Shown: piece after piece, positions 44,833-56,510 of the stretch
Layout: every line of letters begins with the position of its first letter
Position numbering within the stretch: the stretch's first letter is position 1
NCBI GenBank assembly: GCA_003254905.1
Contig: QANU01053036.1
Coordinates: 312,166 to 376,165 of the forward strand
Length of the DNA: 64,000 nt
Reading direction: 5' to 3'
Source of the DNA: Nissolia schottii
Taxonomy: Eukaryota > Streptophyta > Magnoliopsida > Fabales > Fabaceae
The notes under the pieces: generated by a model
Databases searched by the model: none
What the model saw: the letters and a program-made list of their open reading frames with translations, nothing else
Told to the model about the DNA's origin: nothing
Program-made: the position numbers and the translations under genes

Positions 44833-45620
44833 TATACCATAAATGGGTCAAAGAAGTCCAAAAGGTAAAAAACGACCCACCCCATAAGGATATTTTAGTA
44901 AAAGAAGGGGATGAGAGAAATCAAGGGATCAAAAGAAGTATTAGCGACCCTTCTGTTAGCAGAAGCTAGTGTAGTTGACCCTAAGAATATCAAAATGTTA
45001 AGAAGTAAGGGACTATCACGAGAGAATAATCGTCGACCTATTCAATGATCTCAAAACAAAGTGGACTTTACTTGGAATGGATAATAAAGGACCAACCAAC
45101 CCAGGGATAACGAAAGAGGCTTCTAATTCTGCAGTAAATAAGGAACAACCAATTCAAGAAATTGAGATTTTTAAAGCAAGGTCAAAATAATAATTTCAAG
45201 GACGATTAGTGATCTGATGACAAAAATAACTACTAGCGCCACGTTTTAAATTGAAAATTCAAATGCGTGGAAGTTATTTGGAGCCAAAATGAAGTTGTTA
45301 ATAATAATAATAAAAAAGGTTACTTGGTGATTTTAAGAATGTGGGTTAACTGGCGGTTTTAAGAATGAGGGTTACCTTGCAGTTCCAAGGATGACATTTA
45401 GCAACATGCAATGGAAACCACAAACCTCAACCGCAGCAAGGACAAGTGGCAAACATGCTTGAAGACCTCCACTTCTATAAGTAGAAACTTCTAGCAAATT
45501 AAAGCATTAGGGCAAAATACACATTTGTAAATCCTGACAAACACTCACAAAGTCTCAATGACAAAAGAGTAGAAGAAGAAACCAAATAATTTCCCATTTA
45601 CTCGCTTTCCCATTGGTTTC
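44833..45620 (+). mobile_element. LTR fragment of the TGTTATACC family
   Basis: Starts TGTTATACCATAAATGGG and has the order caagtggcaaac, ttctataagtagaaactt, aaagtctcaatgaca and cccatttactcgctttc shared with 17618-18815. It sits inside the copy B-specific insertion. Confidence 0.65.
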
Positions 45621-45639
45621 TTTTTTTAAAATAAAGTTA

Positions 45640-46411
45640 AATCATGTGAATAACTTGTCCAAGTTGCTATGTTAGTTTCTTTGTTTCATCATGTTGAATT
45701 GTTTTTTGTCCATGCAGAAAATCTTTATGTTTATGAAGTAGAATTAAATTACACAAGTTTAACTTGTTAAATTAAGTAGAGATATTGGTTTCTTTTCTTA
45801 GACATGTTTTCTCTTACAAAACACGTTGATTTCTTTTACAGAAATATGTTAGTTTCTTTTACATAAACATGTTGGTTTCTTTTTACAATGATGTTGGTTT
45901 CTTTCACGAGTATTATGTACACTTCAGACCACTATCATGCAACCTCTGTAAGCAACCCCTGCAAAGAAAACAACCTTTGTAAACAAACAAAAAAACAAAT
46001 TGTGTTTCTAACAACAAAACAAACCAACATCTTAAAACAAATATACAAACATTTTAGAACAAAGAAACCAGCATCTTAAAACAAATAAACCAATATGCTA
46101 AAATAGTGATAAATAAATAATAAAAGTATCAATAAACCAACATGCTAAAATAAACCAACATCTTAAAACAAAGAAATCAACTTATTATAACAGATAAACC
46201 AATGAAGAGACTTCAATAAGGAGGGTTGAGTTAGGGATCAAAATGGTCTCTAAATCACAGCCATCAAACAAACAATGAATAGTTGAGATTATATTTAAGA
46301 AATTTATTATATAATAATTTACATTATATTTTAATAATATTTATATTTAATTTACCCATTTATCCCTCCCTCACAAATTTCCCTTCATAGTATTGTGCCA
46401 CCACCACAACC
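45640..46411. mobile_element. AACCAACAT short-repeat element, copy B
   Basis: Same layout as 36580-37255: repeated gttggtttcttttac words on the left (45788-45905), repeated aaaccaacat / aaaccagcatcttaaaac on the right (46018-46165), then the AT-rich tail. A short related piece also lies at 44715-44830. Confidence 0.6.
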
Positions 46412-46894
46412 CTCCACCAGCGCCATTGTCGCAAACTTCCACCAACGCCGGCAACGACTCTGGCCGTTGAAAATCACAGCAGTCTAATAATTTAACAACC
46501 ATCATCATCAATAACTCCAAGCTAGAAAGAAAGAAAATCTTTTTAACATTTTTTTCTTCCATAGCTTTAAAGCGCAAAAGAATAGGCGAAGTTACAAAAA
46601 GAAGGCCAATCGAATCCTAGATAGGAAAACAAAATTCATAATTAGAGCTACAATCTGTAGTATATCTCAGCGAAAAATGTGTAGATCTCCACCAAATCTA
46701 TCAATAGTGTAATTTAATGGTACCATGTCTTGCACCATATTTCTAACAAAAACTAGTAATATATTATCAAATTACAGTAGTGTGTCTCACATAATGTAAC
46801 AAATAGGAACTCAATGCAATATTCACTAGACATGATTGATGATACTCAAAATTAATCCACACACTACTACCTCATTAGAACTCGTTTTAATTGT
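46412..46894. other. Intergenic, possible captured gene scrap
   Basis: 46395-46480 is GC-richer (ccaccaccacaaccctccac, caacgccggcaacgactctg) than its surroundings and could be a coding scrap, but no family is recognisable. Confidence 0.35.
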
Positions 46895-46909
46895 AAACAC
46901 CGACCATCT

Positions 46910-47097
46910 TTTTTTTTTAGGTTGCCTGCCCGGTATCCAAGGATTAGCCTTGACTAATCTGGGTCGACCCGAGTCGCGCACCTGGCTATGGCGGGTGAGT
47001 CTCCCAGCGGGAATAACTGCGTACACAAGGTCTCGAACTCGGGACATTGCTTAAGCGATACCAAGCCGCTTACCACTTGGACCAACCCCCGTTGGTC
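46910..47097 (-). mobile_element. tRNA-derived SINE with 15-bp target duplication
   Basis: Read on the minus strand, the 5' part has the two internal RNA polymerase III promoter boxes of a tRNA. Box A is TGGTCCAAGTGG (47084-47073) and box B is GAGTTCGAGACC (47040-47029), 33 bases apart as in tRNA-derived SINEs. The 3' end is an A tract (plus-strand T run 46909-46918). The 15-base sequence AAACACCGACCATCT occurs perfectly on both sides, at 46895-46909 and 47098-47112. No open frame. It is not a functional tRNA, as the body after box B is unrelated and no acceptor stem forms. Confidence 0.92.
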
Positions 47098-47349
47098 AAA
47101 CACCGACCATCTGTACGCGCTTGTGTTGATTAGTACTTGCACCATCTTGATGCATGAATATTTCACAATTTCTAATCACCCATTAAATAGATAAATCAAA
47201 TAATCTGTAGTTATACATGTACATATGTGCATGCCTTTGTGATAACGATATCAGAAAATAAATAAAAAAAAAGCGACATGCAAATAATATTTATATTCAT
47301 TTCCTTAACACTCGTTCAAATCATCCCTTACTTGTTTAATACATATATC

Positions 47350-48240
47350 TGACGAGACATGATATTTACACCACTGTGCATTGCACACCCGTTGCACACC
47401 TGGGTGTAATAAGTGCCACATTTCTCGAAACACTGTCGTAAAACACTACGTCTCCCAAAACGCGCGTGAGACAATGCGTGGCCACTGATTCAAAGCCCCC
47501 AACATTTCATCTTCCCCACGCCAAAGGTTGTGTCTATATAAATTATACCGTTGTGTCTATGATATGAAAACGGTTGTGTCTAAGTAAAGTAAACAGTTGT
47601 GTCTCATTCTCTAATATGGTTGTGTTTGGAGATTTCCGTTATTAAAACGTGCGAGACACACTTATTAAATCCCTTATTGTGTTGTATAAGACACAACTAT
47701 CTTATTATAAGAGACACAACCGTTGTTGATCTGCAGACACAACCTTCACGTATTATATTTACCTTCCAACAATGATCGTTGGGACAGCACCGCTGTATCA
47801 TAGTTGAAACCATCCATCAACAACTCCATGAACGAGGGCTCCTTGCAAACTAAATTTAGACGATTCGGCTCCATGACGAAACGAGAAAAACGAAGAAAAG
47901 AGAGAAGACGCAGAGATGAAAAATGAATAGAAAAGAGAGAAACAAACAGAGAAGAAGCGGTAGAGAAAAACGCAGAGCAAAACAAAGAAGAAGAAGAGAA
48001 ATGAACAGAGAAGAAGTTGGAAACGCAGAGCAAAACGAAGTGCAGTACGCAAAGAAAGACGCACAGAGAGAGAAAACATAGAAAAATGAAGGAGGTGCGT
48101 GGTTTGTTGTGGTGTGGAAGTGGTTAGAGCGCTTTTTGCTAAATTATGGTAGGTGTGCGTGTAACTACCCGGTGCGTAAGAATAATTATTAATATCTAAA
48201 AGAATAATTATCAATATCTGACACCATCTGACAAATAAGT
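47350..48240. mobile_element. Repeat-rich non-autonomous element (TTGTGTCT words)
   Basis: Between 47527 and 47750 the word (g)gttgtgtct occurs about five times and then its complement agacacaa(c/t) about three times. At 47880-48075 a purine-rich GAGAAGAAG block follows. The word gtgcattgcacacccgttgc near 47375 may mark one end. Borders and target duplication are not resolved. Long Phe/Ser-rich open frames on the minus strand are products of the purine tract. Confidence 0.4.
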
Positions 48241-49525
48241 ATTTTACAATAGTGAGTAGATTTTATAAAGTAAAAATTGATACAATTTGAGTGACATGTG
48301 TGCACTAACTTATACACAAATTCACTCATGATAATCTCATGTGCAATGGAAAAAAGATAAAGAAAAATGTTTTGAGTGAAAAAGTTGGAATCACGATTTA
48401 CCTTAAATAGTGACCAATGTATTTATTAATATAAAAATGCACACGTCCCCACCCCCCTCCCTCACAACCCATTGCACGTTTCTCCTGTGAATCACAGAGC
48501 ACAAACATTATTTTCATATAATTTTTTCTACTTCCGTTTCATAATTTACATTAATGTTTTGTGCATAAATCAACACAATTTCAAGCATTGGTTCTTGATT
48601 TGTTTGACCTAGGAATAAAAATACACACACACCCCAATTGCACCTATTTAGTCAGGTTATATTCCAAATACGTGGAGCAACAATCAAAACAAAGATGAAA
48701 AGATTAATGAATATCAAAACACGAAACTCAAAGCCTTAGAAATCTTGTATACCAATTTCCTTTTTTTGCTCTTCCCTTATCACTACCCAAAAGAATCAAA
48801 TTTAGGTCATAACAGCACGCTAATTTTTGGAGAGGCATAGTTCATTTTTTTTATACCATTAGCAATGTAATGAGAGAGTACAGATTAGTTGTCTGACAAA
48901 ACTTATTTGATCAATTGCACTGCACTTGCAACTCTCACCTTAACTATGATGAAAAATCACATGCAAAATATATTCGAGTACAATTAGCCAATTAGTGAAT
49001 ATTTGTGACTCGTGTATAATTTTAGAATCGACGGTTGAATAAATCAAAATACAATTCAATAATATTCACAAAAAGGAAGGGGAAAAAAAAAACCAACAAA
49101 TGATGTTGGGGATTATAACACCTTATTTTTTTCGTTATTCTTCGTTATTCTAAGCGTTGTCTCATAATGCCTTTTCCCTCTAGGAGGACATTTGGTCATT
49201 CGGTCATGTGTGTGTCACCATACCCTTTAAAAAAGTAATCATGCATTTTGCCTCTTAATTTTCCGTAGTTCACTTGGAAAGTTAAGACCATTTTCATTTA
49301 GGGATCCAAATGATTCCTTTCTTTCTTTCCATTTATACATTAATTCTCTTCCACCTCCGTAAAGAAAAAACCCAAAAAGGTCTTTGCAACGTTCCCTCAA
49401 GCAGATGAGTCTCCTTAGTTAGTATGATTCGTCGTGACACTAGTACTACTCACATTTTTATAACCAAGGATTTCCAAGAGCATTGGTCAATTGAAGAGCC
49501 TTGTTTTGCTTAACTTGTAAATAAC
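48241..49525. other. AT-rich intergenic DNA
   Basis: No gene, repeat border or RNA recognised. Confidence 0.4.
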
Positions 49526-49865
49526 ATGCTCACAAGCAATATTCCATCTTCCTTAGGAAAACTTTCAAGTCTTGAAGCATTGGACCTTTCTCTCAACAGG
49601 TTCTTCGGAAAGATTCCACAACCGTCGACAGAACTCATATTTCTAGAATTCGTTAATGTGTCCTACAACAAGCTTCTAGATCCTATACCAGACAAAAAGC
49701 AGTTTCCACATTTCAAGGCTTGTGTGAGATTCACTTGATAAAGAAATATGAAGATCGTGTTAGGCTTCCATCTCTTGAATATGATGATGATGATGATAAA
49801 AACTCCGACTCATAATCTTTCTTTGAATTCGACTGGACAATAATCATGTTAGGCTTCCACATTTA
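49526..49865 (+). pseudogene. LRR receptor-like protein, C-terminal remnant
   Basis: The open piece reads NIPSSLGKLSSLEALDLSLN, then GKIPQ, FVNVSYNKL and PIPDKKQF: the last one and a half leucine-rich repeats and capping region of plant receptor-like proteins (Cf-type). After stops and a frame change, an acidic stretch (repeated gat codons near 49780-49797) and SFFEFDWTIIMLGF-like sequence continue the order acidic juxtamembrane segment, then transmembrane start, seen in that family. The ectodomain upstream is missing. A relic only. Confidence 0.8.
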
Positions 49866-50767
49866 GCGCTTTTTTTTTTTTGTAAGAATTCATGTGGTTT
49901 TGATTTTGGATTGAAATTTGATTGAGAGGCCTGCAGGGATGTGGTGGTGATTGAATTAATGATCTATTGACAACCTTGTGTATGTATTTTGATTTCACTT
50001 TTAGAAATAAAAGAAAGCAATTTTAATGATGATATATATATATAACATAAAAGATGAAAAGTCTCACTCTTGGCCCACACATTTTTTGAACAATGTCGCC
50101 ACCACATGATCCATTTTCCTGCCCAGTTATGCACTCCACGGAAGCATTGTTGATTTGAAGCATTCTCTCGCCCACAAGCAACTGTTTTTAAGTTTGCATT
50201 CTCCCACCCACAAGCAACATTTAAGTTTTTGTTAATGATTATATCAAAAGCACACACGAGTGAGTTTATCTTCGAAAGCACTAAACTACATTTGCAAGAG
50301 TTTATCTGAACAAGTTAATATATTTTATCTAGGCTACATCTTGGCTACATGGTTAGGCACAGTATTGCACAGTAGATAGCAGGACCTTTACGTGTAGCAG
50401 ACATCATTTTTTTAACTTTTTGACTGAAGACCCCCAATTCAGATTGAATTTCAAATTTTAAATTCAATTTCAAAAATATAGTCGGAACACTAATAACTTT
50501 ATACCCTGTTTTTGAAGTCTTTCTCCCCATTTCTTCATTTCTTCATCTACATATTTTTTCATTCATCGGATTGCTTCTAGATTGGGGTACACCCCCAATC
50601 ATGCCACCCGTACATTCACCATGCACAAAATATGAAAATTAATCGGTATACGTCATATCCTGTACAAATTGCTAAATTTGCAATAACTTAACGACCACAC
50701 GACTGCGGAATACACTCCCACAAGATTTTTTCTCACACCCATGTGCACAAACTTTATATATTAAAGT
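49866..50767. other. Intergenic DNA up to the gap
   Basis: Contains two near repeats of ctcgcccacaagcaac / ctcccacccacaagcaac (50165, 50199) and nothing identified as a gene. Confidence 0.4.
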
Positions 50768-50900
50768 NNNNNNNNNNNNNNNNNNNNNNNNNNNNNNNNN
50801 NNNNNNNNNNNNNNNNNNNNNNNNNNNNNNNNNNNNNNNNNNNNNNNNNNNNNNNNNNNNNNNNNNNNNNNNNNNNNNNNNNNNNNNNNNNNNNNNNNNN
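50768..50900. other. Assembly gap (133 N) ending in a C homopolymer
   Basis: The run of N is followed by about 12 C (50901-50912), suggesting a low-complexity stretch that stopped sequencing. Confidence 0.95.
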
Positions 50901-51325
50901 CCCCCCCCCCCCTCCGGTCCTTTTCCTCTTATATTTCTGAAGCGGTGACTTTGGGGTCAATTATGCTCAAACCAATGAATGAAGTCAGATATTATGAGAA
51001 TGAAGTGTAGTGAGAGAAAGCAAAGTTTGAGTTATGAGTTTGTGTCTTTATGGTAATGTCCTGGTTTTCCTCTCAAGTGTTCGGTGCTTCTGAGAATAGA
51101 AGCCAGCAGAGCAGAGTAATAAACAAAAGCAGCAATAACGCGCCATAAAAGAAAAAGAAGAAGCATTACGTAAAAGAGGGAGAGAACTGTGAAGCTGTGT
51201 GTTTCCACTGATATTCTCTGCTTCTCCATTCTCTCAACCAAATTTCAATACATTTTTGGGTGGTTTGTTCAAGGTTAAAGAAAAAAAGGGTCCGATATCC
51301 ATTTGGATCATTCATTCATCATCAC

Positions 51326-53914
51326 ATGGCAAAGCCAGGGGTGTTGGACTCTGATCCGGCGTTGCTGGCGAAGAAGAAGACCATTGAGTTGAAGAAGGAG
51401 CTGCAGAGGTTGGTGAAGTCCATTGTTGATGATGAGGATTGCTGCAGCACTGAAGCCATTGATCAAGCCAAGGAGGCTCTTTGTGCTCTCAAGGATTTGA
51501 AGCTGATGAGAAAGAAGCCTTCACTGTCTTTGAAGCTGCACAACAAGACTGTGCCCTGTCCAGATGAATTCAAGTGTCCACTTTCCAAGGAATTGATGAG
51601 AGATCCCGTCATTGTGGCTTCTGGGCAGGTTAGTGTCAGAATTTGAAAATGTTAATAATAATAATAATAATTTGTATTTGTTTTGTGAGAAAATGAAGGA
51701 AACAAAAGAAGGAAAAAAATGATTTCTGGACTGTTATTTTAGTTTTTATTTTTTAATATCTGGGTAAACAAAAGAAGAAGAAGAAGAAGAAGAAGATTTA
51801 ATGTCTTGCTTAATAACATCCTGCTATGGCTAAAAGGGATAAAGATAAGGATTCTGGTTTTGGCCTTTTGTCCATCTCTTTAGCTGGAATTTCTGTACTT
51901 TATTCTCTGTTAGGTAACTTAAAAGGTGTGGGAAAGATAGAAAGGAATATATTCAGTTCTTTCCTCACCCAGAACCATCAAATAAGTATTTTCTACTTAA
52001 TGAACATTACAATATGGTTCATTTTAGTTTAATTTTTTTTTCTTGAATAGATAGGAAGATAAATATCATTTCAACATTTAGAATTGCAGCTTTCTCTTTA
52101 TATTCTATTGTCTATTTTCTGTCTTTTCCTTCTCATTTTATTTCAATCCAAACTTTTTAGGGTCGGTTTACATTTTCTTGTTCAATGTGGAAGGCACCTG
52201 ATTATGCTTTGTGGTTGTTCTATATTTGCTTTCAGGGGAAGTGCAAATTCAAGTACTTTTTGTTTGATCTGCTGAATTTCTGTGATTCTCCCTTTATCTA
52301 TGTTGTTAGTTTTTCTGCATTACGATTTCAAATGTACCTTAAAGAAACAAAATGGGGCAAAAGGAAAAGTAAAAGAAAAAGATCAATTTGATAATATATC
52401 AATGATGGCCATTGTGGAGGGAAAGAGAAAGGGTGGGAAGTGAAGAAAGAATAATAGTTTTTGTCCATAAATGTGATTCTTGAGTGAGTGGCGGTGGTGA
52501 TTGTAGCATAGTGTAGAACTTTTGACTGAGTTTCTCAAAAAAGGATATAATTAAATTCTAGTGTTCATGGCTTTTTCTTTTTCCAAATTCCTACAGTGAT
52601 GCCTTCCCCCACCCCCAACTACCTCTTTTTTTTTCTGTCCCTACCCTTTTTCTCTGTGCATTGACACTTTCAGATTGGTTTTGAGTGAATCAATGATGAT
52701 CGGAAACAAATCGAAGGTTAAGATGATTTTTTCCCGTGTCTAATTATGTCCATAATGATTCATTTTGTTTCTCTCATTTGGTTGTTAATTTATGTCATCT
52801 TTGTTTGTTTCAATTTATGCAGACATATGATAGGCCTTTCGTTCAAAAATGGTTGAATGCTGGAAATAGGACTTGCCCTCGAACCGATCAAGTCCTCTCA
52901 CGCACCATCCTTACCCCAAATCACCTAATAAGGGAAATGATTGAAAAATGGTCTAAAACTCAAGGGATTGAATTGTCTAATACTGTTCAACATGTTAACG
53001 AGGAGGGCGTTACAGAAGCCGACCGTGACCATTTTCTTTGTTTACTTAAGAAAATGTCTTCTGTGCTTTCCGATCAGAAAGCAGCTGCGAAAGAACTCCG
53101 CTTGCTAACGAAGAAATACCCTTCCTTCCGAGTTCTTTTTGGTGATTCTGTAGATGTCATTCCCCAATTGCTCAAGCCAATTTGCGGGAGTGATTCTTTT
53201 AGTGGCATTCACCCTGATCTCCAAGAAGATGTAATCACCACAATTCTCAATATCTCAATTCATGACAACAACAAGAAGCTAGTAGCCGAAACTCCAATAG
53301 TCATCCCACTCCTCATGAGAGCATTGAGATCCGGAACGATCGAAACAAGAAGCAACGCGGCGGCAGCTCTTTTCACTCTGTCAGCTCTAGACTCCAACAA
53401 AGAACTTATAGGCAGATGTGGCGCCATGAAGCCGTTAGTTGACCTGTTAGAAGAAGGGCATCCCTTAGCCATGAAAGATGTTGCTTCAGCAATGTTTACT
53501 TTATGTGTCATTAGCGAGAACAAGGCAAGGGCGGTGGAGGATGGCGCGGTGAGGGTGATTGTGTTGAAGATCAATAGCCGGATTCATGTGGATGAGTTGC
53601 TAGCTATCCTTGCACTTCTTTCAAGTCACCAGAAGGCTGTTCAGGACATGGGAGACCTTGGAGCAGTTCCTTCCTTGCTAAGCATTATGAGAGAGAGCGC
53701 CTGTGAACGCAACAAGGAGAACTGCATAGCGATCCTTCAAACAGTTTGTTTGTATGATAGGTCCAAGCTGAAGTATATAAAGGAAGAGGAGAACGCCCAC
53801 AGAACAATCTCAGAGCTTGCTCAGAATGGAACATCAAGGGCTAAGAGGAAAGCTGGTGGAATTCTTGAGAGACTGAACAGGGTTGTTAATAATAATATCA
53901 CGCACACTGCATAA
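51326..53914 (+). CDS. PUB9: U-box/ARM-repeat E3 ubiquitin ligase, PUB9-like
   Basis: Exons 51326-51628 and 52823-53914 (phase 0 intron of 1194 bases) encode 464 residues, close to the length of Arabidopsis PUB9. The ATG gives MAKPGVLDSDP, matching the start of that protein. Residues about 80-155 form the U-box: FKCPLSKELMRDPVIVASGQ ends exon 1, and TYDRPFVQKWLNAGNRTCP opens exon 2. This is where the ligase docks its E2 enzyme. Residues about 230-430 are armadillo repeats (LQEDVITTILNISIHD, TRSNAAAALFTLSALDSNKE, LAMKDVASAMFTLC), the substrate-binding part. The protein ends THTA, as PUB9 does. It probably acts in the cytoplasm and nucleus as a single-subunit ligase; PUB9 relatives work with S-domain receptor kinases and in auxin and ABA responses. 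The gene looks intact. Purine-rich 5' leader sequence precedes the start. Confidence 0.95.
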
Positions 53915-54879
53915 TGCCTCTTCATTACTCTCTCTCTCTCTCAAGGTACATTGTATCGTATATTCTGCATCTGTTTCTTGACCTTTGAGTTGTTGAAAAG
54001 TAAAAAGTCAGTCAGCTATTTTGCCTCATCCAATTTTGTACATTCTTTTTGTTTTTCCCTCAAGAAAGTCAATTCTCATGAGTCATGATGGTCAGTTAAG
54101 GAATATGTATAAAGTGAATCCATGTGCTCTCTTTGCTTCCAAATTATTCAATAATTTCTTTAAGGTTCTGCTAGTGTGGGCTTAATTTGTTCTTTTAAGT
54201 TATCCCAATTTTTGCTTATCTCGAGTTATGGAGAAAAACATAAGATAGATTGCACTGCCCGTGTTGATCGATTGCAAATGACAATTCGTACCAGGCCTAA
54301 TCAATCACATTCCTTGCTAACAATGATGAAAAACAAATAGTTTCATATATCATTTGTAATGAACTGTTTTGATTAAATTCTAGCCGCTTAGGTGGTTAGT
54401 TGATGGGCGGGGCCAGTGAGGGAAATTTTTCTAGAATAAAACAATGCCCATTGGTGTTGGTCAACTCTTAAGGTTTAATTCATTTGAAATTAAGGACGGT
54501 CATTTTAGGCACACGTTTCATATGTAGGAGCGGTTTAGCAATGTATTCACCGCTATTGAGCTCCTTATTAAGCTTGAAGATGTTCGCTTAAGCTCTGGTG
54601 CCTCTAATGCTGGTCCGTCGTTTGTGTCAAACACCAATCCTTCTCCTCCTCCGATCGCTTATGATGCATCGTCTCCAAGCCTTTCATATCTTACCATGGA
54701 CGTCCCCCATCCAATGGTTCATCTAGTGTCGGGTGGTGACTACTATGGTTATCATGATTATAGTGATGATGGTACTCGTGATGACGACGGTGGTGATGAT
54801 GATGTGGTGCAATGTTGAAAGCCTAATTACACTTTCTCCAATCTTGACTTAGTCTGGTTTCCCACAACTGTGCCAAGTT
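53915..54879. other. 3' flank of PUB9 and an unassigned coding-like patch
   Basis: A CT repeat follows the stop codon. At 54536-54818 a frame (54624-54818) encodes a Pro/Ser-rich then Asp/Gly-rich tail (YGYHDYSDDGTRDDDGGDDD). It is GC-richer than the flanks and runs into the LTR fragment at 54880. It may be the acidic end of a transposon protein or captured gene; I cannot assign it. Confidence 0.4.
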
Positions 54880-56237
54880 TGTTGAAAGCTTATTTGCACT
54901 TCTATTGTTCAAAATAAATATATATCCTCCTTTACGGCTTTCAGATTCTCGAGGAATCCAATTCCAGTATAGTCGGGTATAGTCGAATCCACAGAGAGTT
55001 GCAAAAATACCGTTCTTGAGTTTTGTTAATTAAATAATGGAGTGAAGGATTTTATAAATTGTTTGATAGTTTAAAATAAGTAAATAAACAACATAAAAAA
55101 TAAATAGGCAACAAATCAGAGGTAGATCCAGAAGCTTGTTAGGAATTGAATCATATCATAGTTTCATGCATCCATTTACTTATTACATAGAATCATCATT
55201 TCATTGATTGGCCGCCACCAGTTCTTAACTTGTTCATCGCTTTCGCGCATGAAAAGATCGCAGGTTTCCTTTGTTAAGCTGTCACTTTCGCACACAAGCT
55301 TAACAAAGTATGCCAGCGTTATTCCAGATGTTAAAACGGCTAATCCTTTATTCCAGTTACTTACGGCAACAAGAATTAGATGAATTGATTTAGATCCAAC
55401 TCTAATAATTGTAACTTTCGTTCACAACGTTCATGTCTAGAATCTAGCTTAGCATAGCAATATTAATCTTAACTTGGTTATAACTTAATTAGTATAACTC
55501 TTGTTCATACAAATAAGTCTCAAATCAAGAACCAAATCACTAAACAAAAGCTAGCATTAAGTTCAAAACCATTCAAGCTAATCATAGAAAACTGATAGAT
55601 TCATATGCAAAAGTACATGGATACAATCATACTACAATATTCATCAAAGTCCCAACTACAAGAGGATTAGAAATCCATCTTACAAGAGAATCTCAGAGGC
55701 AAGGTTTGGACGCTTACCATGACATTATCACGCTATCATGACAGCGGCTTCGCCGAGCTTCTTCGATCTCCTAGCTCCTTCACCGGCCTCCTCTTTGTCG
55801 CTAAACTAACCTAAGCTTAAAAGTACAAAGAAAATGTAAAAGAATGAAGTTTTTAGTGGAAGAGGGATGTATGGAAGATTGGTAGATGAATGGCACGGCC
55901 TCCTCTATTTATAGGCAAAATTTGATGGCCATCGCTCAGCGGTTTGGGTACCACCGCTAAGCGATAAAGGCTTCTTCGCTGAGCGATGTGTGTTAGCTGA
56001 GCGGTGTAATCATTTCACGCGGTGTAATAAATGCTGCAGCAGCTTTGCAGGGGCGGCGCCGCAATCCAGGCTTGCTCCAGCTAGCGCAATTAATGCGGCG
56101 GCTGCAAGTGGCTCCGGTGGCAGCATCGCTGAGCGGCCAGGGTGCAATCGCTGAGCGGTTCTTGCCATTGTGCGCTGAGCGAGCTTCATTCACCGCTGAG
56201 CGGTCCATGCCTGATTTCGTCTTTAAGCTCTTTTTCC
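54880..56237 (-). mobile_element. Truncated LTR of the GCTGAGCGG family
   Basis: Starts TGTTGAAAGCTTATTTGC and follows 34241-35686 collinearly (for example gttgcaaaaataccgttctt at 54999). It stops at the single N at 56238, where the last 160 or so bases of the family are missing. Eight palindromes of the GCTGAGCGG type lie at 55933-56205, again in pairs about 20 bases apart. The loss at an N suggests either a true truncation or an assembly join. Confidence 0.8.
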
Positions 56238-56263
56238 NTATTATTGGAGAAATGACATTATAG

Positions 56264-56510
56264 ATGGAACAAAATGAAGCACAAGAAATTGGGACAGAAG
56301 TGGTGAGTCTCTTTCTCTACCTCTGAGTTTCTATTCACATTGATTTGGTGACAAGGAAAGCAATGTTTTTTTTTTTTTTGCAAGAAACATAATCCACCTG
56401 TGAAACCATGGTCAGGATATCCTCCAAGAAGAGCTTCGTGTACACAATGTGGGCAAAGGCAGCTCGATAGAGGACCAAACCACCAATGTCCTCTTCGATT
56501 TATTTAAGGC
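56264..56510 (+). other. Gene-like fragment with Cys motif, unassigned
   Basis: ATG at 56264 opens a short frame (MEQNEAQEIGTEV) ending at a good donor (gtg^gtgagt, 56302/56303). After a T-rich tract and a tgcaag acceptor near 56386, a frame reads KPWSGYPPRRASCTQCGQRQ and then a CPLR end before a stop near 56508. The T tract and splice sites look like a real intron, but I recognise no family. It may be a small gene or the start of a broken one. Confidence 0.3.

Larger units (their letters stand above)
40155..46411. repeat. Segmental duplication, copy B
   Basis: Partner of 24555-37255; see that entry for landmarks. It carries its own insertion of about 1 kb at 44650-45640, where copy A is continuous (near 33015-33040). 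The right limit is the shared attgtgccaccac at about 46394-46406, after which the copies differ. Confidence 0.92.

Noticed and set aside
47029..47084. tRNA gene
   Set aside because: Boxes A and B are present, but there is no acceptor stem or anticodon arm, and an A tract plus 15-bp duplication show a SINE.
47746..48214. Minus-strand Phe/Ser-rich frames of 95 and 138 residues
   Set aside because: They come from a GAGAAGAAG purine tract in a repeat element; low complexity and no domain.
51826..52391. Three small frames between the PUB9 exons
   Set aside because: They lie in the PUB9 intron, show no similarity to proteins and have intron-like T-rich composition.
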